A DNA stretch of 64,000 nt, from positions 3,487,436-3,551,435 of the forward strand of contig ML660777.1 in the NCBI GenBank assembly GCA_007570785.1. The letters run 5' to 3'. Under the pieces are notes generated by a model, which was not told the origin of the DNA, made no database searches, and saw nothing but the letters and a program-made list of their open reading frames with translations. Shown here piece after piece: positions 12,801-24,800 of the stretch. The position numbers and the translations under genes were made by a program. Numbering within the stretch: the stretch's first letter is position 1; every line of letters begins with the position of its first letter. The stretch comes from Antilocapra americana (lineage: Eukaryota > Chordata > Mammalia > Artiodactyla > Antilocapridae).

Positions 12801-15800
12801 CACTTGCTTCTATGGAAAATATTTGTGCCCAAAACAAAGGAAGCAAAAGAATAGTATCTGAAGAATGAGAGAGGGGTCCTGGCCTTTTTACCCACATGTA
12901 TGTGCCTTCCCATGGTATCCTGACTGTTGACTGACTTTTATTTTGATGTCATTATCTGGCAGAATGGAAAATAAACAAAATGGTTTATTTTTCTTTAGAA
13001 AATGCCCTGCACTTTCTGTGGCGAGAAATTGTTACATCTGAGGGTTTGAAACTCTACTACAATCCATACACAGGCTGGTAAGGCAAAACTTTGCTTATGT
13101 GCTTGATATTGAAAACAAGTATTATGAAAACCTATATGAGATTGATGGCATATGTCTTCAGCCTTGGCAGTACCTCAGAAAGGCATACTAAATTACCGTC
13201 TCATTAGACAGTTTTATAGATAGGATAGACATGAAATTAATAGCACCTTTAATTTTTTGGTAGATAAATGCAGTAGGATGGACTTAAGATGTGTAGTTAT
13301 TGATATTTAAAGATATTATGATTTTAAGTAAAAATGTCACCTTATTATGGGCCAATTCATTAAATTTGTTAATTTTATTATAAAAGAGTTTTAGGAATCA
13401 TTAAATATGAATAGTGAATCAGTAGTTTATTGTCATTTTTATTCACAGATTCATAAAGGTCACAGAAGGTAGACATGCTTCCCTTTATTTATGGGAGCAA
13501 AAAAGATGATAGTATCAATTCTGTTTCTGCATGCTTAAGTTGTCAGCTCAGGCAGTTTTTTTATTCTCACAGTTCTTATATTCATGATATAGGGATTATA
13601 ATTGTTGCAACTGAAATTATAGTTTTAAAAAGCTTAAGACTTTTATGCATTTTTCCCAGTTCTCTTTAGAAACAGTGTGATTTATATTTGCATTCCTATG
13701 ATGTGTTTGTCTTGTATTTTCCTTTAGCATCATTCGTGAGTACCCAAATGCTGGACCACAGTTGCTTGGTGGGATCTTAGCAGATGAGATGGGTCTTGGA
13801 AAGACAGTGGAGGTTTTGGCTCTGATTCTGACACATACTCGACAAGATGTCAGACAAGATGCTCTCACTCTTCCTGAGGTAGGAGGAGTGCTACAGGGCT
13901 TGGGAAAGCAGAGCATATGTTCTCCAGAAAGCATCGTATGTTGAGCATTTGGTTGGCACTTAAGTCAACATTTTCAGTTTATTCTGTGGCTTATGATTTG
14001 TATTAGTTGTTAACTTCACGTAGACACAGAAAATGGGATATTTGTGACCTGGTGGAGTTTTTTAAAGTGGTATTGGCCAACCAGGAAGGGGATACATAAG
14101 CTATTATTTATCAAGCTTCCTTCTAATTGGCAGAGAAATTCTCTTAGGAAAGTTTGATTACTTCCTCAAATGTTTTGTCACTACTTCAGATCTCCATATT
14201 ACTGCTACATATTTTTGAGAGCTATTTCTCAAAAACTGTGCAAATCTCAGGTATATGAATCTTAGGGTCAAATACTTAAAACTTTGTTAAAGGTTAAATA
14301 GCTTAGTAAGTAGATTTCTCAATGAAACGAACAAATGAAACAACAAAATTTCTCAATGAAACAAAGTCTTTATTCTAAAATGTATCTATGTTAGTCGCTC
14401 AGTCATGTCTAACGCTTTTCAACCCCAGGAATTGTAGCCCCCCAGGCTTCTTTGTCCATGGGATTCTCCAGGCAAGAATAGTGGAGTGGGTAGCCATTCT
14501 CTTCTCCAGAGGATCTTCCCGACCCAGGGATTGAACCTGGGTCTCCTGCATTGCAGGTGGATTTCTTTACCATCTGAGCCTCCAGGGAAACCCTCTAAAA
14601 TGTATAGTTGTGTTTAAAAATATAACTTTTAGAGTTTATAAGGAAAAAAACTTCACTGAGACTCATAGCTTATAGCTTATATTTTCAGATAATGAAACCA
14701 TCAATTAGCACATTAAATCCTGCTGAAATGAGGCCATAATTCTAATTACGTGTAGGGTCCACCATGCCTGCAACCTTAGCGGTTATGTGATCTTTTGATA
14801 GGGTAAAGTTTGCAAAATTATCCTTTCAGATTTGAGTAAGGGATCAAGTAAGGAATGTCTGTTTCCTTTGTAGAAAAATGAGTTTGCATGTACAGTTTTA
14901 ACTATCAGTAACTTCCTTTTGGGCTTTTTCTGCTCATTAGCTGTGTTAATTTTAACTTATTTTGATTACTATTACAAATTCAGTGGGTTAATACAATTTT
15001 AAACAAGCCTTAAAATGTTAATTTCAGAAGTTTCATACTTTAAGTAATTTAATATGCATAATTTTTTAAAATGATGGCTAACTATTAACTCTGAAACAAA
15101 AAATAAGGTTTGTACGTGTGAATAACATACTTAGCCCTTTCTTTCATAATATGTTACAACTCTTTTGCATCTCCTTAATAGAAGGAGGGTTAATTTTGTG
15201 AAGCAACTCAGAATACTGAAAGCAAAACACTGTGTAATTACTTAACGTTGTTTATATCAGGGAGAAGTGGTAAATTATTTCATTCCATCACATTATTCTG
15301 GCGAAAATGTAAAAAAGACAGAAACTCAAAATATGGAATTTGAACCAAAAGAAAAAATTCAGTGCCCCCGTAAGTATGAAATCTCTTAAAGGTAACACCT
15401 TTTGTAGTCATACCTGTTCTAATTCTTATAATCTTTAATAGTAATATCTTATAATTATTATAAATAATTGTTTTTACAGTTGTTTATACTTGACATAAAA
15501 GTTTGGTTACAAGGCATATTATCTTAACAAAAATAATGATTTATTTGGTTTGACTTGATCCAGATAGTTTGTTGCTTAATTTGTAGATTAGCAAATTAAT
15601 ATAATTCTCATAAATTATTTTCATTACTGTATTTTATTTCTTAATTAGGACAAGTTTATTACATATTCTTCAAAATGATGATATACAGACAGCATGTCTT
15701 TAATAAATCTTTATTTTTTACTTAACATAGTTCTTAATTCACATTAGGATTAACTGAGTTTTCTTTTCTTTTCACTTTAATTGTTTTGACTGAGTTAGCA

Positions 15801-18800
15801 TATCCTTTTGCATTTAGCTACACGTGTGATGATCCTGACAGCTGTTAAAGAAATGAATGGAAAAAAAGGAGTTTCTATTCTTTCCATCTACAAATATGTC
15901 AGTTCTATCTATAGATATGATGTTCAGCGGAACAGGAGTCTTCTGAAACGGATGCTCAAATGTTTAATTTTTGAAGGCCTTGTGAAACAGATCAAAGGCC
16001 ATGGTTTTTCTGGTACTTTTACATTGGGGAAGAATTACAAAGAAGAGGACATATATGATAAAACAAGAAAGCAGGTAACAGCATTTATTAAGTAGTTGTG
16101 TGTGATGCTTTACAAAGTAAGTTGACAGATCCCACCTAGATGTCTAAAGCTCTTACAGCCAGATGTTAAAAAAGAAACATTAGGAAAAACACTAATGGCT
16201 ATGACTTCTGTTTTCTACTTTCTGAATAAAAGTTCCATCAGAGTAGAAACTAAAAATAAACATTAATTGAGTGGATTATGCAGTTAGTTTGTAAAGCATA
16301 ATATAGGTTAAAATAACTTTTCTTCACCTTCATACTATTGTCAGCACTCAAAAAGCATGTTCCATACTTTAAAAATATTAATACATCTGTATAACTCTTT
16401 ACATACGATTTGAATCTTTTATATAAGTTCTCATTTTCCCTTTTAAAATATTTACATTTTGTTATAAAACTTCTTCTGGGCCAGTACTGCAATTTGCTTT
16501 TCAGAAAATAGTTAAAAATTTGTGAATATAAATCAAGAAAAGACTGATGACAGCAATTCAAAATGTGGAGTTACTAGCTTAGCTACTGTGAAAGAAATGG
16601 CAGACCAATAAGTTCTCTTTCCAAGAGTGGTGAGTCTGCAGCATTTTCTCCCCAGCCAGGTTAGAAGACTGCAATGAACTTCTGTGCTTTTAATAATCCT
16701 TCTGCTTCCAAAAAAGGGAAATCTCCTTCAGTTAATGCCAATCATTCCATGTTAATGTCATTCATTCCTCTGTTCACCCTTGACTGTGACATCACTTCTA
16801 GGAAGGTGCAGTTGGCATCTGCCTCCCCAGCACAGCCCCTCTCTGTTATATAACCTCCTTATGCAATCCTGTAGCATCATTTTAAAGGGTCGTGCTCAGT
16901 TGTGTCCTACTCTTTTGCAACACCATGAATTGTAGCCCACAAGGCTCCTCTGTCCATGGGACTCCCCAGGCAAGAACACTGGAGTGGGTTGCCTTTTACT
17001 GTTCTCTCTTTTCCAACAGACTCCTTTGAGACCAGGAGCTAAATATACCTCATACTTATATCCCCAGCATCTAACATGTTGCCTGGCACAGAGTTGGTGT
17101 TCAATAAGTAATTGCAAGAGGGTACATCAATAGAAAGGAGAAAGAAAGAAGGAATTTATTTGTTTATCGCAGTAACTAGTAGATTAATTTTTCCTTTGGT
17201 TAAAAGCTGTATTTTAATACCTGATATTTTATAATCACCCCTGTTGTTGTTTACTCACTAAGGCATGAGAATTCTTTTGTGACCCTATGGACTGTAGCCC
17301 GTGGACAGGTCCCTGGATCCATGGGGTTCCCCAGGCAAGAATACTGGAGTGGGGTGCCATTTCCTTCTCCAGGGGATCTTTACAGCCCAGAGATTGAACC
17401 CACATCTCCTGCACTATCGGTGGAATCTTAACCGCTGAGCCACCAGGAAAGCCCATAATTGCCCTAATTTGTATCTTTATGTATTATAAACTACCAGTCT
17501 TTTATTGATTTAGACAGACTGTAAATTATAAGAGATTGATAGCAAAACTTTATTTCTAAGTTTTGTTCCTTCCAAATCTTAATTAAACAACAGTAGAGTT
17601 TTCTTTTCCTTTTGGGCCTGCAGGGAGAGGAGTTCTTAGAGCAATTTGAAAGCCACTGATCAGGAGTGATTCTCCTCAGGGAAAGAGTGACAAAGACTGC
17701 CTACGAGACTTTTATGTAAAGCACATGAAGTTGGGTGTTTAATTTTAGCTGTGTCACTCCATTGAAATAAACTAATGTTTTTCATAGGCAGTGGGGAGTC
17801 CAAGGAAAACTCAAAAAGAATCCAGAAAATCAGGAAACAAGGACACAGACTCTGAATATTTGCCATCAAACACCTCTGATGATGATGATGATCCTTACTA
17901 TTATTACTATAAGGCCAGGAGAAATCGTAGTAAATGGAGGAAGAAATCTGTTCCATCCACAAAAAGGCAAAAAAGCCAGCTGAACATCAGTCTCAACCCA
18001 CAAGATCACTGTCCACCTACTGGTAACTCTGAAATTACTGATGTTACCACATCTGAAAGTACGTGTGTCTTTGAAGTCAATCAAGAACATTCAGCAAAGG
18101 AGCAAGCTGAATCTCTAAATCCTGTTGGTGATGACATGCCACATTCTAATATCATGGGTCCCTATAATTCTTCCGATTATCGCTTTGAGTGCATATGTGG
18201 TGAACTTGACCAGGTAGACTGTAAGCCTCGTGTTCAGTGCCTGAAATGCCACTTGTGGCAACATGCAAAATGTGTGAATTATGAAGAGAAGAATCTGAAG
18301 ATTAAACCTTTCTACTGCCCGCACTGCCTTGTTGCGATGGAGCCAGTATCTACAAGAGCGACTCTGATCATCTCCCCTAGTTCCATCTGTCATCAGTGGG
18401 TGGATGAAATCAACAGGCATGTGAGGTCATCATCTCTTCGAGTCTTGGTAAGACAGTCTGGATTCTTTAAAGGGATAGAAAAATGTAAATGTTTGCTTAT
18501 GATAATTTTTATAATCTTTGTCACCTTGTTTTTATCCCCAAAATTAACTTAACGAGATAATAATATTAAGTCAGAACTTGAAGAGGAAATTGAGAATAAG
18601 AAAAAGAACAGTAGACCATTTATTCTTTTCTGACATCAGAAGTTAAAGCACTTTGAGTGGAAAGTTATGGAAGCTTTTGAAAAAATCCTTAATCATATAA
18701 GGGAAAACATCTTTGTATTCAGAAAGAAATGTGGTTCAAAGCCAGCATTGTTTAATAGTTATCTGCTTGTATGATCTTTTAGCTCCAGAATCTTCCTCTG

Positions 18801-21800
18801 AAGCCTCAGTTACCTCTTCTGTAAAATAAGAATTTACTCATTCAACAAATATTTAGTGAATACCTGTTATGTGCCAGAAATTGTGCTAAGTTCTGAAAAT
18901 TGTACCCCCACACACTTTTTGTAAAGATTAAATGATTTGATAAAGTGCTGGCACTTAGTGAATGTTCATTTAATGTTATTGTTCACTGCTGTTGGTATTT
19001 TTTACTCTTTGTGTTCTTCTTTCCTTCTTTCCACACAAATGTTACTGGAGATTTTCTGTATTTCGGCCACTACGATAGGCATGTATAATACAGTAGTTTA
19101 TCAAACACCATCTTTGCCACTGAGGAGCTCTGTTCTATAGAGGAGGCAAACCTTGGTTTGTATCTTGACTGCTAGTTTTGAGTAAGTCACTTCGTGTTTC
19201 TTATGAGTGAAATAGGAATAATAACAACTAACAGAGTTGTTGTTAAAGGTGGGAGATAAAACTTCGCAGTGGTAAAACATAAAATGCATTCAGTAAATAA
19301 TAGCTCTTATTGTTCTACTTTCTCACACCATTGTGCTTTTGCACAAACTATTGATTCCATCTACCCACCTGCTTATAAGTCCTTTTCCCCTTTCTTCCAC
19401 CCATGAAAACTTCTGAATGTACTTTAAGATCTACTGCAAATTTGAATTCCTCTCTGAATTTACCTTCTTAGCCATAAAATTGGTCTCCACTGTGATGCTA
19501 TCGCATTTACTTCTGTTACAGTTCCTTTCACATTGCTTATGTTTTTAGCATTCCACACTAAAACACCTCTTTCTCTAGTTAGGTCTGGGATGTATCTTAT
19601 AGGATGTTTGGTTATAAACAAATAGAAAGGGCTCGGTAAGTGTATAAATGAATGTCTGTGATTATATTCTAGGTATATCAAGGAGTGAAGAAAGATGGTT
19701 TTTTACAGCCTCATTTTTTGGCAGAACAGGATATAGTCATCATTACTTACGATGTCCTCCGTTCAGAGCTAAACTATGTAGACATCCCACACAGCAACAG
19801 CGAGGATGGGCGTCGCTTAAGGAACCAGAAGCGCTACATGGCTATTCCCAGTCCCCTTGTAGCTGTGGAGTGGTGGAGGATCTGCCTTGATGAAGCTCAG
19901 ATGGTCGAATGTCCTGCTGTAAAAGTGAGAATTTCTGCACAATCGCTGGAGGGCTGGGGAAGAGACTGGAGGAAACTGTACATAGGGAATTTAATAGTTT
20001 ATGTGTAGTTTAACCCACAGTATTGACATTTGCCAAAAGTTTGTCTTTGGACACTCTGCATTTGCTTTCTCTTGCATGAGCTGTATAATTCTTCTGGAAT
20101 TATTTGGTACTCAGAATCATTGCTCTGTATGAAAAGTTCATGTATATTTGAACAAGATGGGAGTTTTTATTTGATGTAGATCTAAGTAAACTCTACTTAG
20201 GGACTTTTATCAGCATTTCTGCTATGTGGAGTGCTCACCATACAGTCTCTGTTAACTGACAACTTTTTATCAGAGACCAAATGGTAATGGAAAAATACTA
20301 GAGGAAAAACTTTTATTCAGGCTTCATTGTACATCTTTATTCTGTCTTCTCTGCCCAGTCTGTGACCTGAACTGAATTTATAAGTCATACCCTGGTGGCG
20401 CAGAGGTTAAAGTGTCTGCCTGCAATGTGGGAAACCTGGGTTCAATCCGTGGGTCAGGAAGATACCCTGCAGAAGGCAATGGCAACCCACTCCAGTACTC
20501 TTGCCTGGAAAATCCCATGGACAGACAAGCCTGGTAGGCTACAGTCCATGGGATCGCAAAGAGTCGGACACGACTGAGCGACTTCACTCATTAGCACAGG
20601 GGTTCTCATCTGGAGGATAGGGTGGTCTAGGGAATGTATCAGTTGGTTGGGGCGTTTTCATTCTACCCATACATGAATTTCCTTTCCTCTTTGAAAGGAC
20701 ACATAGCAGCCTCCTGCTAATAGGAGCCCCATCCTAGAAGATAGCCCATTGAATATGATGTTCAGTATGGAGTGTAAGGGCAAATGCATCTGACCTGAAG
20801 CCTGGGCTTGAGAGCTGTCTTCATAAGTAAACACAATCCTTCTGCGTTTTTCTTGTGTCTCTCTTTTCATTCTCTCCCATCAGGCTGCAGAAATGGCTCA
20901 GCGCTTGAGTGGGATTAACCGCTGGTGCATCAGTGGCACTCCAGTACAGAGAGGATTGGAAGGTAATGGATGGTTCCCTCACATATTGCATGTATTTGAA
21001 AAACTTTAATTTTTTGAGTAAAAAGTGTTGCTTAGCTTTTGCTGAAATCCTTAGGTGATTATGCATATATTTAAATGTATTTATATTTGATCCTAATAGT
21101 TTCAGACATCTACCTTTTTAAATGGAATTGAGTGGTTTTTGTTCAGATATATATATATAGACAGATAGGTAGTTAGTAGTCCTGCTGTCCTGATTTGAGC
21201 AGTTACTGTGTCTGCCTGAACACTGTAGACACAAGTCAGAATCGAACTCAAAAATTCCAAAATGGTGAGTAGAAAACAGGGAGAACCTGACAAGAAAGAA
21301 AGAAAAAGAAATTAGTTTCATTTGGCTGTGTCTATAAAGATAAGGACTTTCCACTGACACATTTTAACTAATGCTTCTACATCAGTCTCACTCATATAAC
21401 TAATTTTTTCCATAGAATATGGACAACATTTTTAAAACTTTTGTCCACGATGTAAATATTTGAGACTAAAAGTTTAAATAAGTAAATGTTGGTTTACATA
21501 ATAAATTTCTTGAAAAACTGTCTCTAAAATATGGTTTAATTATAAAAATACAAATATCCTTAGTCCTATGGCAAATATTCATATTCAAAACCTATCATTC
21601 TTAAAAATTCAGGTTTTCATGTATCATTTGTTCGTAGCAGGATAACTTACCATTCTGCTAAAGTAAAATATCAATATCTATTACAATGACCTGAGAAACA
21701 ACATTTTTGATGATTATTTTTAGGGGAAAAAGAGTTTTTTAGGAAGATGTTTAAGTATATATTTAAATACTCTTGTAATTTTACTAAGTTACATGAAGAT

Positions 21801-24800
21801 ACATATTTGTAGAATAATATCAGGCTAATTAAAAGGCCAAATTTAGTGGTCTGCTATAATATTGGAAACTGTCCAATATGTTGATAGGTAGGTGTTAATA
21901 AGATCTCATTGAACTCAAAAGTTAGCTAAGAAGGTATAGAGAAAATGCCTATCACAGTTATTTTATCCTCATTTTAATGTTAAAAGAATATGAGCAGTAA
22001 TTGTGCAGTTCTCTGGGTACTTGATTTGGGATGAATAAGATATTGGCAGGTGTTTTTAGCAACTAGCACCCTTTAAAAAATTTTTGCTTAATTTTTTAAA
22101 CAGCTTTATTGAGGTATGAATGACATATAATGAAACTATAAATATTTAAAATGTAAAATTTATAAACATTTGACATATATATTTAGCAGTGAGTTTATTT
22201 CCACAGTCAAGATAATGACACCAAAAGTTTTCTCGTGTCCACATTACCTTAAAAAATGGCGTTTCCTGAATGTCTGGAAATTTAGTTTATTTTTCATCTT
22301 TGTTTCCGTGATTCTCTGATATCTTTAATTCTATCACTCCTATAATGTATCTGGTTTTTGGTTTTTGTTTTTTTGTGTGTTAATAGTAACTGCGATGGGA
22401 ATGTTAGTCTGATGTGACTTCAGTTCACTTCAGTCGCTCAGTCGTGTTCGACTCTATGCAACCCCATGGACTGTAGTACGCCAGGCCTCCAAGTACATCA
22501 CCAACTCCCGGAGTTTACCCAAACTCGTGTTCATTGAGTCGGGGATGCCATCCAACCATCTCATCCTCTGTCATCCCCTTCTCCTCCTGCGCTAGATCTT
22601 TCACAGCATCAGGCTCTTTTCCAGTGAGTCAGCTCTTCATATCAGGTGGCCAAAGTATTGGAGTTTGAGCTTCAACATCAGTCCTTCCAGTGAACACTCA
22701 GGAATGATCTCCTTTAGGATGGACTGGTTGGATCTCCTTGTAGTCCAAGGGACTCTCAAGAGTCTTCTCTAGAACCACAGTTCAAGAGCATCAATTCTTT
22801 GGCACTCAGCTTTCTTTATAGTCCAACTCTCACATCCATACATGACCACTGGAAAAACCATAGCCTTGACTAAGACCGACCTCTGTTGGCAAAGTAATGT
22901 CTCTGCTTTTTAATATGCTGTCTAGGTTGGTCATAACTTTTCTTCCAAGGAGTAAGCGTCTTTTAATTTCATGGCTGCAATCACCATCTGTAGTGATTTT
23001 GCAGCCCCCCAAAAAATAAAGTCAGCCACTGTTCCCCATCTATTTGCCATGAAGTGATGGGACCAGATGACATAATCTTAGTTTTCTGAATGTTGAGCTT
23101 TAAGCCAACTTTTTCACTCTCCTCTTTCATTTTAATGAAGAAGCTCTTTAGTTCTTCTTCACTTTCTGCCATAAGGGTGATGTCATCTACATATCTGAGG
23201 TTATTGACATTTCTCCCAGCAATCTTGATTCCAGCTTGTGCTTCATCCAGCCCAGCGTTTTTCATGATGTACTTTAAATATAAGTTAAGTAAGCAGGGTG
23301 ACAATATACAGCCTTGATGTACTCCTTTTCCTATTTGGAACCAGTCTGTTGTTCCATGTCCAGTTCTAACTGTTGCATCCTGACCTGCATACAGGTTTCT
23401 CAAGAGGTCAGACATGTGGTCTGGTATTCCAATCTCTTTCAGAATTTTCCACAGTTTATTGTGATCCACACAGTCAAAGGCTTTGGCATAGTCAGTAAAG
23501 CAGAAATAGATATTTCTCTGGAATTCTCTTGCTTTTTTGATGATTCAGTGGGTGTTGGCAATTTGATCTCTGGTTCCTGTGTCTTTTCTAAATCCAGCTT
23601 GAACATCTGGAATTTCGCAGTTCACATATTGCTGAAGCCTGGCTTGGTGAATTTTGAGCATTATTTTGTTAACATGTGAGATGAGGGAATTGTGTGGTCA
23701 TTTGAGCATTCTTTGTCATTGCCTTTCTTTGAGATGGGAATAAGAACTGACGTTTTCCAGTCCCGTGGCCACTGCTGAGTTTTCCAAATTTGCTGACATA
23801 TTGAGTGCAGTACTTTCACAGCATCATCTTTTAAGATTTGAAGTAGCTCAGTTGGAATTCCATCACCTCCACTAGCTTTGTTCATAATGATGCTTCCTAA
23901 AGCCCACTTGACTTCACATTCCAGGATGTCTGGCTCTAGGTGAGTGATCCTACCATTGTGATCATCTGGGTCATGAAGATCTTTTTGTACAGTTCTTCTG
24001 TGTATTCTTGCCACCTCTTTATGATATCTTCTACTTCTGTTTGGTCCATACCATTTCTGTCCTTTATCAAGCCCATCTTTGCATAAAGTGTTCCCTTGGT
24101 ATCTCTAATTCTCTTGAAGAGATTTCTGGTCTTTTATTCTGCTATTTTCCTCTGTTGCTTTGCAGTGATCACTGAGGAAGGCTTTCTTATCTGTCCTTGC
24201 CATTGTTTGGAACTCTGCATTCAAATGGGTATATCTTTCCTTTCTCCTTTGCTTTTGGCTTCTCTTCTTTTCACAGCTATTTGTAAGGCCTCCTCAGACA
24301 GCCATTTTGCTTTTTTGCATTTCTTTTTCTTGGGGATGGTCTTGACTTTGCTTTTGGCTTCTCTTCTTTTCACAGCTATTTGTAAGGCCTCCTCAGACAG
24401 CCATTTTGCTTTTTTGCATTTCTTTTTCTTGGGGATGGTCTTGACCCTGTCTCCTGTAATCTCAGTCCATAGTTCTTCAGGCACTCTGTCTATCAGAAAT
24501 AGTCCCTTAAATCTATTTCTCACTTCCACTGTATAATTATAAGGGATTTGATTTAGGTCATACCTGAATTGTCTAGTGGTTTTCCCCACTTTCTTCAATT
24601 TAAGTCTGAATTTGGCAATAAGGAGTTCATTATCTGAGCCACAGTCAGCTCCTGGTTTTGTTTTTGTTTTCTCCATCTTTGGCAGCAAAGAATATAATCA
24701 GTCTGATTTCGGTGTTGGCCATCTGGTGATATCCATGTGTAGAGTCTTCTCTTGTAGTGTTGGAAGAGGGTGTTTGCTATGACTAGTGTGTTCCCTTGGC

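Larger units (their letters stand above)
8306..12998. other. SHPRH intron 4 (remainder after the GC donor)
   Basis: A 4.7-kb GC-AG intron. It carries a SINE (9077-9190), a TA run (about 9281-9293), a BovB (9683-11583) lodged in an older L1 (9590-9680 and about 11850-12140), an unassigned AT-rich repeat (11650-11850), a hairpin with tandem duplication (12277-12368) and an A-run (12740-12755). 8306-9070 and 12380-12998 show no other element. Confidence 0.65.
16075..17787. other. SHPRH intron 8
   Basis: GT-AG intron with two same-orientation SINEs (16887-17010, 17242-17453). 17040-17125 looks like an old L2/MIR end ('gttgcctggcacagagttgg'). 16075-16880 and 17455-17787 are unassigned. Confidence 0.7.

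Noticed and set aside
13762..13944. Separate small protein carrying GLGKT
   Set aside because: This is the interior of SHPRH exon 6 plus intron sequence, not an independent gene.
20390..20470. tRNA gene suggested by tRNA-like SINE heads
   Set aside because: The tRNA-like part belongs to Bov-tA SINEs, which end in SINE body text; no independent tRNA gene is supported. Other SINE heads were treated the same way.
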